From Zygophlyctis sp. KS116 (Eukaryota > Chytridiomycota): DNA of 64,000 nt. The translations under genes were made by a program, and so were the position numbers. The notes beneath the pieces were generated by a model. That model saw only the letters and a program-made list of their open reading frames with translations. It searched no databases and was not told the origin of the DNA. Location of the stretch: NCBI GenBank assembly GCA_054661495.1, contig BAAFSQ010000023.1, forward strand, positions 1 to 64,000. Reading direction: 5' to 3'. This document shows, piece by piece, positions 12,854 to 22,145 of this stretch. Position 1 is the stretch's first letter; each line of letters begins with the position of its first letter.

Positions 12854-13809
12854 CTAAACCAGGAAATGAATCCAAAAACATAATCCTAGAATCCATTTCT
12901 TGTTTAATATGAATCCTAAATTGTTTTTACTAAAAATCAATCAAATTGAAAACTTACAAGTTTGAAAAATGGGGTAAATTTGACATTTCTTCAGGAAGAG
13001 TAGAGTTTAATTGATTGTGATCTAAAAATCTAAAATTTAACTTTTTTAAACTTACAATTCATTCAACTTTTTTAATTCACTGAATTCCTTTGGTATAGAA
13101 CCTGTCAGATGATTTGCTGATAAGTCTAAAACTGTTAGGTTTTTTAATTTTCCAATCTCTGGCGGTATACTTCCAGACAAGTGATTACCACTCAAGTCCC
13201 TAAAGATTATATAAATAAATTACAATAGTTCCAAGGTATTCAAATTTCCGATCGATGCAGGAATAGACCCAATAAGATTATTTCCACCTAAATTCCTAAA
13301 AAGATCAGTTTTGAATATAAATACAATAGTCTAAGGTGAGTTAAATTTCCAATTTCTTTTGGGAAATGTCCGGCAAGTTTACCATTCCATTTCCCCCAAG
13401 AGCTCCATTCTAATCCAATAACTTCTGCAACATCTTCCGAACATTTTACACCTCTGATATCAGAATTTTGATCATCACAGCATCCAATTGGTGAGACTGA
13501 TGATGGTAAGAGATGTGTGGATCCGCCCAAAGACTTCCATATAAAAACAACTACTGCACATTCTGAATTAAGCTGTACATTCGATGTTATCTTGGCATTC
13601 CCCCGGCTAAACCCAGTATCTGTTCTTTTGAAATCATATGCATCATCATATATCTCAATTTCTGAATCATCAATAAATATTTTGTCATGGTGGCCCTCGG
13701 ACCGTTTTTGATCTAATGATACACCATCCATTCTTAAGCGACCTTCCCTGCCTTTATTGGGAGTAGACCATGCAACAGTCTGGACTAATATCAAGTACAA
13801 AAGTTTCAT
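12854..13809 (-). CDS. Secreted plant-type leucine-rich-repeat protein
   Basis: The protein starts with a signal peptide (MKLLYLILVQTVAWS), a region of about 120 residues without known motifs, and a Cys-containing cap with GLEWSSWGKWNGKLAGHFPKEI. Plant-type LRRs follow (NxLxGSIPxxIGxLxxL), for example GNHLSGSIPPEIGKLKNL and SANHLTGSIPKEF. Four introns at 13296-13324, 13200-13223, 13030-13055 and 12930-12957 all fall at the same place in the repeat, in the same phase. The exons between them are 72, 144 and 72 nt, that is one, two and one LRR of 24 residues. The tail is hydrophobic (WILGLCFWIHFLV), so it may be membrane-anchored or receive a GPI anchor. There is no kinase domain. The ligand and function are unknown. 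Confidence 0.8.
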
Positions 13810-13913
13810 TTCGCTTTAATGCTTAAAGAGTTTCCAAATCAGCCGCAGATTAAAATAAATTTTTCTGTAAGCTTCAAAATTTACGTGCGCAATCATCAGC
13901 GTTTTAATTGCTT

Positions 13914-16511
13914 TTAGCTCTGATGATTAAGAATTGAAATATAATAGTATCCATTCTCCTCTATTATTTCAGAATTCGTGCATGTAAATAATCTTTTCTC
14001 GGTGCTTGGCAATTTAATTGTGAGTTTTTTAAATGCAGGAGTAAAGCCGTTATTCTCTTGATCCAATCGAAGATTGATCGATTCAAAATTTGACATCATT
14101 GTAAGTTTGATTAAGAAATGCTGGCCACTATTTGTCAATCCATCGTCTTCGTATAACATAGTGCTAGTCGTAAATGAGTCTGATTTTTGACAGATCATGG
14201 GAAAAAGATGAATTATTCTTTCGTCGTCAGGTTCAGCTCCAACATGTTTCATACATTTTCCCATGGGTATCATAGACCCATGTCTAGCGAATACGGCGCC
14301 ATGTTGAGACAAGGGGACATTCACAATGATTGATTGACCACCATGATAGATTTCATCATTCCAATAACTATACCAGAAATCTTTACAAGTTCCTGGTAAA
14401 TATACTTTTTTCTCTGTAAGGCCAGATTCAGTCACTGACGATACGAGTAAGTAAGGGCCCAACATGAAATCAAAAGACACATTATATGCATTGTCGTCAT
14501 TTTGAAATTCATAAAATAATGGTCGAATTATAGGCCTACCATACTGATGAGATTCATAGGATAAAGTATATAAATATGGCAAAAGTTTATACCGCAGATG
14601 AATTGCATCACGTATGATTGGTAAAACCTAGATTCAGAAAAATAATATGTACTTCTGGATACATCCATGGTTCAGTGATTCCTTCATTTTTCCAAGAGTG
14701 AATGCAAAATCTGGGATGGAATATGCCATTTTGAACCCATCTTACAAATAATTCAGGCGAAGGTCTAGGTCCTGCGAAACCACCAATGTCATGTCCGTAT
14801 CCAGGCATCAAAGAAAGACCAGCTATATTCAGTCAAGTTGTCTTACCATTTAGACCCATGGGAATATTATGTTTTAATGTATGCCAGCTAGTATAATTAT
14901 CTCCACTCCATGTCTGAGAGGCATATCTATCATAAGACAATTTAAATACCGTTGAGATCCAGCAGCTCCCGCTCTACTGATCAAAAAAGGCCTAGTATAG
15001 GGTGATTTCTCTTGCATCGCTTCATAACTTGCAGATGCCATTAATACCGTTTGACGTATTCTGCCACTTCCACCAACCTGGCAATCAATACTTTATAATT
15101 ACATCAGATCCGCCATTCAAAGAAAATGTATGATTGTCATCAGATATAGAAAATTCATTATTATCATTCCATATCCCCGTAACTCCCATGTCTAACAATT
15201 CTTTAATACCATTTTTCCAATAATCACGACCAAAATCACTTGAAAAGTCTATATAACTTCCAGTCGCAGTTTGCCCAGCTCCTAAATATTATAATCATTT
15301 ATAATACCAGAAGACCAAAGCCGAGTCAAACTTGGAGCATCAGAATCATTATCCCAAATAAACCCCCTACCTAATTTCACCTTTTGATAATCTGGATGAC
15401 CCATTAAAAGCCAAGGCTTAACATTTGCGACAGTTTTAATACCTGATTCACTTAAAATCTGAAACATTGATTTGGGATCATTAAATCGTTTAGAATTCCA
15501 AGTGAAAACATTTCTGGCACCTGTATCTGCGTCAACTATTTAATCATTTAAAATTCATTAATTACCAGTATAACCAGAACTTAAATGTAATAAATCACAA
15601 GGTATATCCCACTTGGCACATAGTTGCGGAAACTTCTGAATCATTTCCTGAGCAGACTCTGATTCTGCATACTATAAATTATTCTTAATCTATAATTACA
15701 CCCATTGAACTAGCCAGATAACCTAGAGCAAACTTTGGTACCATGGCTGGTTTACCAATCAATTTAGAAAATTTAGAAACACAATCAGATATTTGCGGCC
15801 CATAAAACACAAAATAATCAAGAATCCCATGCTCAGTCTTATAAACACGATATTTCCCCCATAAAGCATCAATCTCGCTTCCAAAATCTATAATTCCAGA
15901 GCAGTAAGAATTATAAAATATCCCATATGCCTCTTTTGTCTTTGAATTCACGGTAAGATAGTATGGAATAATTTTATATAGAGGATCGGTGCTTTCAGCA
16001 TTATATCCCATACAATCTAGCGCTTCAAGACGAAACCTGTAAATAGTTTATATAATAATCTTGTTTACCTTCTTCCATTTAATTCTAAAGGCGAACTTCT
16101 TTCCCCCATACCATAATGTAAATCATCTGCCATCTGTTGCACATAATGTGACACTCCGCCATTAAGATCGTATTCATATGCTCTGAATGGTAAATCTTTA
16201 AGAAAAACAGTTTCCTTTGTCCAGAAAATTACAAAATCTGAGTTTTCTAGAGATATTTCCAATTTTATCTGATCAGATTGTAATGAGTATACAAGTCCTG
16301 CTACTGAAAGATTGATTTTATCAGCCGGAACCAGATCTTGGCAGTTCAAGTCAGTAGAAACATGTTTGCCGTCGGGAGGAAAGTGCCTCACTCTAAAAAT
16401 AGAATCATGATAGACATATATTTCAATGATACTTCCCTTTAAATCCTTAAAAGATAACGGCTGGATAGAATCACCAATACGTATAAACGAAGATGGCAAG
16501 AATGATCGCAT
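13914..16511 (-). CDS. Glycoside hydrolase family 31 alpha-glucosidase
   Basis: The family removes terminal alpha-linked glucose from oligosaccharides. The catalytic nucleophile is in GIWNDNNEF (near 15160) and the acid/base in GHDIGGFAGPRPSPELF (near 14760). Other family blocks are MVPKFALGYLASS, NVKPWLLMGHPDY, NGIFHPRFCIHSW and the C-terminal beta domain ending near 13914. Five or more short introns split the gene. The start is taken as the ATG at 16511 (MRSFLPSSFIRIGDS), 7 nt after the stop of the upstream HECT ligase. The next reading-frame ATG upstream (16556) would lie inside the ligase's last codons in another frame. No signal peptide is visible at either start, so a cytoplasmic or unconventional location should be considered. 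Confidence 0.9.
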
Positions 16512-16518
16512 TTCAGCG

Positions 16519-19500
16519 TCAAGATAATTCAAAGCCTGCGTTTGCGTGAATCGCATAGATCAGTTTCTCTCTTAATGCACGTTTGCTGATATATCCTGGA
16601 AGTTTTAAAGTATTAAAACATGTAGAGCTTATAATTAGACAATAGAAATTACCTAGATGGAAGTCTTGTGATGTCCTTTTTGGCTCCTGTCAAGATCTGC
16701 ACAGTTCTCCAAAAACCAGGATGATCATCTGTTTGTAGACGGATCGTAAAGGGAGGAGATAAATCTGTTCACTTAGTAATAAAATAATTACATTTGAATC
16801 CTCCAACAGGTGGTCTTGAACAACTAGTAACAAACCTTAAAAATAAAGATTTATCTAGAGAGCTGAATTTAGTTAAAGTTTCCCATAAGTGACGGATTGT
16901 AGGAGATGATTCTGAATATCCGCCTTCGTATTTTACAAATGGTTTTAAATCGTTGATATCTAATGAATAAGTTTAATTAATTACCAAAGCTTTCATTTTG
17001 ACCAGAAATCAATTTCTCTAGCTCACGCGGTGAAAATAATTGGAGCCATTGTGTAGATATGATTGATCGAAAACCACGCACAAATGCATCATATTGTGAT
17101 TGGCATTGTCTGTTTAACTTGTAATCAGCCATTAAATAAATGTATTCAAACTTGTTGTCTTGCGTTACTGGGATGTTGGCCCCTCCGTACTTGATCTCTT
17201 TTGCTATAATACTTCCAAATACATCTTCTTCTATTTTAAAAGAAATACTTAAATCGTTGACATCACCTTTATCATAAATCTAATAATTTCATACCAGTAT
17301 AATGTTTCAGGAAAATTAAATTCTTGTATAATTCAGAGTCCAAATATGGTAAATCCTCAAAATAATTATATCTTCCTAAAAACTTTGCAAAAATAAATCT
17401 TGCAATAGGTATATCAAGAACAATTCCGTCATAGAGTGCCTTGCCTAAAATTCTTCCAATGAAAAAGAATATTTGTAGATAGTTTTCATGACAAGATGAG
17501 CTTGGAGATATGCAATATGTTCCATTTGTCGTCTGTTGAAATAAATTGAAATCTGTCGTAAATGCCTTTTTACAGGTTTCTTCAAGAAATTCTTTAAATA
17601 CGCCGCTATGGTCGATTCCTGCTTCTTTTGCACCGCATGCATTTACGAATTCAATTTTCACGGCCAACTTCACTTGAGCATCAGTTAATTTGGATATTTG
17701 CTTGAATCCGTCTTCCAATATCATATTGCGTCTGATTTTTAAAGGCTTCCTAAGACGCATAACATTTACGCTTAACTTATCATTTTGAATATACATCCTG
17801 AATATCTCAACTCGATTTTCAAAAGGTATACAGTGCGGCATATCATGTAAGATACAAAGACTTTCCAAGTGACCTTGCTTGATTCTGTTAGTCAATGAAT
17901 TCCAGGAAATTGATAATTTCGATTTAGAATCATCAGCGAGAAACTTGCGATTTGCATTCATTTCTTCCAGTACCATTAAAAACTTCTTTGCAGACTGAAA
18001 TAAAGACTTTGCAAAATCACTCTTAATCCTTGCCGGCCTTTGACAAAGAAGTAGAGAGTAAATATTTAAAAATGTTCGAATTTCTTCAAGCTGCATCAAC
18101 GTAAAAGGCTTCTCACTATCGTAAATTTCATGATTGTCTAAGGTTGAAAACAAAATAGTTCCACCATCACAGAAAAGGGAGAACAAATTCAATGGATAAT
18201 CTCTCGACTCTTGAACGGTTGCCGAGACAAGGAATTCGATCTCTTCATCACAAACATCAAAAGATTGTCGTATAATTTTCCATAATATGTTTAGAGAGTT
18301 TGAAGCATGTGCAATTGTACTAGTTATTGAAGCCGCTTGATTTCGTAAAACAACCAACAAATTTGGAAAATATGAGCACTGATTATGATCTTGTAGCTGG
18401 AGAATCGACAATGATTTCTTTTCTCGGTTAAATGACGGCAAACTAGAACGCCTTAAACTACTGAAAGATAATTTTTGTGGTGATGTTGGAGATTTCACAT
18501 TAAAACTGCGAAAACTCCTTCTGCGAATGCTAAACTTGCTCTTTTTTGTACGATCAATAGTGGTAAGTTTTCCAAGATTTTCAATTAATGAAAAAACCAA
18601 GTCAATTATTTTAGCAGACCATAAGCACGATACGTCTCCGTATAATTCAGTCAGCTCTCTATCATCAAGTTCCAGCGAGGAGCCTTCATACCACTTAAAA
18701 AAATGGTGAAATACACACCTTGGATTCATCTTCTGCTCCCTCAGAAATCCTTGGCAATGATTTATAAAGTGTTGTGCGATTGGAAGATAAGTTTTTTCCA
18801 TATATTCTAAATTTGAAAGTTGATCGCATTTTTTTGTCATTCTTCGAACAGAATATACAGCTAAATTAGAGAGAAGGAATAATGTATCCTCACCAGACTG
18901 CGTATACAGTACTGGAGTATAATCCAGTAACTGATTAGATAAAACAGCAAATATTTCGTAGTCTTTAATCATGTTAAATGATTCTACATCCAAGCTTGAA
19001 ACAATAAATGGAACTGTGAAGATATACCTATACAGTTTATTCCAAAAAACCAAACTGTAGGGATGGTCAGATATAGGTAAGAACGCAACTGTAAATACAT
19101 CACGAAGAAGAACATTTAGCGTATTATATACACCATTCTGACGATCTTTAAACAATATAAACCGTGACCTCTTGATCGCAAACCAGACTTTAATGGATAC
19201 TTTTTGATAAAATCCATCTGATAGCAACAATTGAAGACTATATACATAATCATGCAATGCTAGTCCGACTTCTGACGTATCAAAAACCAATTTAAGAAAA
19301 ATAAATTCTACTGAATAGTCCCCTTCCAGCATACAATTTTGTACAAATTCAAAAATGGCATTTTCAACTAATGCATAGAAAACTTTTTTTGATTTTGATC
19401 CACGATTTTCTAGAAGATTTATAAATGATTTTGACCTGTTTTCCGAATAATGATATGTCCATTTCAGTAGTTGATGCATTCGATGTCTGTCGTGATTATG

Positions 19501-19644
19501 ATTGTAAAAAGATTGTAGAATATATGATAGCTTTATAAAGTCGTGCATTTCAAAGGCATCTAATTTTCTTGATATAAAGTCATCAAAGAATATCCTTTGT
19601 AGCTTAGAACGATGCCATTTGAGGATAGCTCGGCTCAATTTCAT
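16519..19644 (-). CDS. HECT-type E3 ubiquitin ligase of the UBE3B group
   Basis: The large exon from about 19740 to 17272 holds the long N-terminal region ([19 protein letters not shown]) and the start of the HECT domain ([42 protein letters not shown]). Further short exons carry FVTSCSRPP and the catalytic Cys in [14 protein letters not shown], ending [12 protein letters not shown] and TGA at 16519-16521. The spacing with an extra loop before the catalytic Cys resembles UBE3B rather than UBE3C. Introns of 25-30 nt lie near 17275, 16975, 16800 and 16650. The frame stays open up to 19740 but the first in-frame ATG is at 19644, so the start could also be an unseen upstream exon. A tRNA gene sits about 100 bp upstream on the other strand. 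Confidence 0.88.
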
Positions 19645-19744
19645 GCAAATTTCGGTCGAGTTTTTAACGACACCAACAAATAATTTTGCAGCGCGTTTTT
19701 CCCCTAGATTAGGGTTAGATATGTCACGCCAAATCAACAATCAT

Positions 19745-19816
19745 GGGTTCTTGGTTTAGTGGTATAATGGCCGCTTTGGGTGCGGCAGGTCCGGGGTTCG
19801 ATTCCCCGAGAGCCCC
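19745..19816 (+). tRNA. tRNA-Pro (anticodon TGG)
   Basis: The sequence folds as a complete cloverleaf. The acceptor stem pairs GGGTTCT with AGAGCCC (one G-T pair), the anticodon stem is GCCGC/GCGGC around loop TTTGGGT with anticodon TGG, and the T arm has loop TTCGATT. The A and B box regions (TGGTTTAGTGG and GGTTCGATTCC) are intact. It is intronless and is followed directly by a T-rich Pol III terminator (TTTTCTTTTT). Confidence 0.97.
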
Positions 19817-20159
19817 TTTTCTTTTTCATTAAATTTATGCGTATATTTTTGAATTATCCATGAAAACTGAATGATTAAATTTTGGCTATCAAAAGTACTA
19901 GAAAGAATTGCTAGAATATGATCCTACAGTTAGAGAATTTAGCAACTCGTGAAATAGCTAGGTTCAATGTCATAAAATAATGAAATACATTTGACAATAA
20001 AGTCAAGATTTAATTTAGAAGCATACTCTAAAATGCATTTGATCTAATCAGAGAAGGTTTCTAAAAAGAGTCTGAAAGGAATATAGATCCCCTAACAGCT
20101 AAACCACTAGCCCCCCAGAATTTACTCATGAAATCACATTTTGCATTTTCACATGTCAT
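19817..20159. other. Intergenic stretch with no recognised gene
   Basis: After the tRNA-Pro terminator this AT-rich stretch shows only short frames that do not resemble proteins, and no tRNA or obvious structured RNA. It leads into the CACGTG cluster described separately. Confidence 0.5.
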
Positions 20160-20203
20160 CACGTGAAATTTCCCCCACGTGAAGAGCATCTCACCTCCAC
20201 GTG
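20160..20203. promoter_or_regulatory. Cluster of three CACGTG E-box/G-box palindromes
   Basis: CACGTG occurs at 20160-20165, 20176-20181 and 20198-20203. This six-base palindrome is the core site of bHLH factors (Pho4/Cbf1/USF type) in fungi and animals. Three copies in 44 bp of AT-rich DNA are unlikely by chance. They lie just upstream of a small open frame beginning at 20226. Confidence 0.55.
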
Positions 20204-20225
20204 CGCCTGTTTCCAGATAAAGACA

Positions 20226-20501
20226 ATGTCCAAATCTCAGTCGCATGAAATAACTCAATGCTATGACTATAAATCTTGTGGATTCTTCCCATCTCCAGTA
20301 TCATTCCCTAGAGCCTCATTCATATCTGAAAAATGTATTCCAAATAGAACAAAACACAATAGGCGACTTTGTAGTTCTGCATCATCCTCTCAAAAAAGGG
20401 ATATTGTACAGAGATTAAATTCTGAAAATATTAAAATGGAAAAATACTACTCTTGGAATTCATCAGATGATATTTTTCAATTAGAAATCACATTAGACTA
20501 A
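20226..20501 (+). CDS. Small hypothetical protein (91 residues)
   Basis: An ATG at 20226 opens a 91-residue frame (MSKSQSHEITQCYDYKSC...) that is Ser-rich, has a basic middle (RTKHNRRL), and an acidic end (SSDDIFQLEITLD). No family is recognised and no intron is evident. It is supported only by its length, its position in an otherwise empty stretch and the CACGTG cluster directly upstream. Its end lies 15 bp from the end of the convergent PIG-Y gene. It may not be a gene. Confidence 0.35.
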   Translation: MSKSQSHEITQCYDYKSCGFFPSPVSFPRASFISEKCIPNRTKHNRRLCSSASSSQKRDIVQRLNSENIKMEKYYSWNSSDDIFQLEITLD

Positions 20502-20516
20502 TAATAATAATCTTGT

Positions 20517-20837
20517 TTATGCGTTTTGACAAAAATACTTTAGTCCCAACCAATTCCAAAAGATAAAAAATGAGATCAGAGGAGGAGATAGAGATAATAA
20601 TTCTAGATAATATACAGTTTCTGGAGATTGGGTAAATAAACCAATCATGATCAATAGGAGTAAAAGGCAAATAAGGAATAATGAAATAGCTACATAATTG
20701 GGTATTTCTTCTTGATTGGATAATAATAGTCGTGGAGAAGGTGGAGCAAAACTCTTTTTAGATCTTTTAGTAGGAGATCTCGGTCTTCTTTCGGGAGAAG
20801 AGTGTGTATTGATCTTTGGTGGTCTGTTCCTCAACAT
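20517..20837 (-). CDS. PIG-Y-like subunit of GPI-GlcNAc transferase
   Basis: The protein is about 106 residues, starting at ATG 20837 (MLRNRPPKINTHS). A basic, proline-rich cytoplasmic head (ERRPRSPTKRSKKS) is followed by two membrane spans: ISLFLICLLLLLIMIGLF, and a second ending FFIFWNWLGLKYF. The final block resembles the end of human PIG-Y (aromatic-W-x-W-x-G-x-K-x-F). PIG-Y is a small regulatory subunit of the ER complex that makes GlcNAc-phosphatidylinositol, the first step of GPI anchors. Because the family is short and weakly conserved, the call rests on topology plus that C-terminal block. It is divergent from the SH3-EH gene, with 117 bp between the two start codons. Confidence 0.65.
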   Translation of the reverse strand: MLRNRPPKINTHSSPERRPRSPTKRSKKSFAPPSPRLLLSNQEEIPNYVAISLFLICLLLLLIMIGLFTQSPETVYYLELLSLSPPLISFFIFWNWLGLKYFCQNA

Positions 20838-20920
20838 TGGCAAGTACCAATTGAAGGGGAGAGTCTAGTTGGAAGTCTAGTTTGGAGTGTCAGGTGTTAC
20901 AGTGTGCAAATGCAAATTGT

Positions 20921-20949
20921 TTCGCGTAATTTTCGCGTTGAATTCGCGT
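20921..20949. promoter_or_regulatory. Three TTCGCGT boxes spaced 11 bp apart
   Basis: TTCGCGT occurs at 20921-20927, 20932-20938 and 20943-20949, ending 5 bp before the ATG of the SH3-EH gene. The reverse complement ACGCGAA contains the ACGCG core bound by fungal MBF-type and related cell-cycle factors. The exact 11-bp phasing puts the three sites on one face of the helix. Confidence 0.5.
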
Positions 20950-20954
20950 TGAAA

Positions 20955-22091
20955 ATGATTCAAGACACTGCAACTGCTATTTTTGATTGTTTAGCTGATG
21001 ATGCATCAGAGTTGAATTTTAGTAAGGGGGATATCATTGAAAATAGTAATATATTTATAATTGATTATAAGTTAAACCGGCTGCTGATCAAGGATGGTTT
21101 TATGGAACCCTGCAGAAAAATAAGAAAACAGGACTATTTCCAGGGAATTATGTGGCTTTTAATAAAAATCAGCCCAAAAAGTTTAGTGCAGCAGAAGCTA
21201 GAGCTAATTTAATGCAAAAGTCTAGTTCATTAGCACAAAAGACTAGAACAGCTGCTGGACCGGTTGGAACGACTGGTGGGATTGTCCCTGAAAATGCATT
21301 GAAAAAGGAATCCAGTATAAATAATTCTCTAGAAAAATCTCAAGAATCACAAACGTTGGTAACGCAATTAACAAGAACATTTTCGGATACGGCTTTAAAG
21401 TCGAATGAATCACTCTTGGAATACGATACATCAACAATTCCTAGGATTGGTAAGAGACCACCTCTGTTAGTTTCTAATCAGGCATACGCTGTGATTAAAG
21501 ATAATGGCTCTACTGAAAAGGATGATGCTAATCCTCCAAAGGTCCCACCTCCACGGCCTTTCAAACCGGTTGGTTTAAGGGGTACTTCATAGAATTATTT
21601 AATTCTTAATAGGTGGTTTATCACCAGTCGCAGCTGCACCGCCTGTTTTAAGTCAATTAAAAAATGTGGCTCAGATAAATAGAGACTCAAACAATTCATC
21701 AATACGCGATGGAAAACCGTCTAGCCCATCCAATTCAAAGAACTTTAATTTTAAGAATTTAACTTCATCTACATTAAGCAGATATAAACTTGATTTTCAG
21801 AAAAATGATACTGATAAAGATGGGTTTCTGCAAGGAGATCAAGTAAAAGGTTTATGGATCAAGTCTGGTATGTTTTTAACAACCTTAAAATTAGGATTGG
21901 ATCCTCGAAATTTAGGATTGATTTGGAATTTATGTGATCCTGGAAATATTGGGAAACTAGATGTCAAGAGTTTTGCTGCTGGTATTATGATTTAATTTAT
22001 GGTGATAGGGATGTTTTTGATAGATGAAAATCTCAGAGGTGTGCCGGTTCCTTCAAGTATCCCTGATGGATTGATAGAGAAATGCGGCTAA
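20955..22091 (+). CDS. Endocytic adaptor with N-terminal SH3 and C-terminal EH domain
   Basis: The SH3 domain starts immediately (ATAIFDCLADDASELNFSKGDII, then GWFYGTLQKNKKTGLFPGNYV), with one short intron inside it. A Ser/Thr/Pro-rich linker has a proline motif (PPKVPPPRPFKP). A C-terminal EH domain follows, with an EF-hand-like loop DTDKDGFLQGDQV, GLIWNLCDPGNIGKLDV and MFLIDENLRGVPVPSSIP. EH domains bind NPF motifs and SH3 domains bind proline motifs, so an endocytosis or actin-patch role is likely. The introns are 25-31 nt (after VGLRG near 21579, in the EH domain near 21867, and near 21985). The last exon ends at the TAA 22089-22091. The SH3-first, EH-last order is uncommon. Confidence 0.85.
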
Positions 22092-22145
22092 GCAGACTAC
22101 TTTTTATAATTTATGAATTTTCACAACATCCTAATAGTAAATACT

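Noticed and set aside
19644-19740. Extension of the HECT ligase start to 19740
   Set aside because: The frame is open to 19740, but it begins at a TTG with no ATG; the first ATG is 19644. Kept only as a possibility of an upstream exon.
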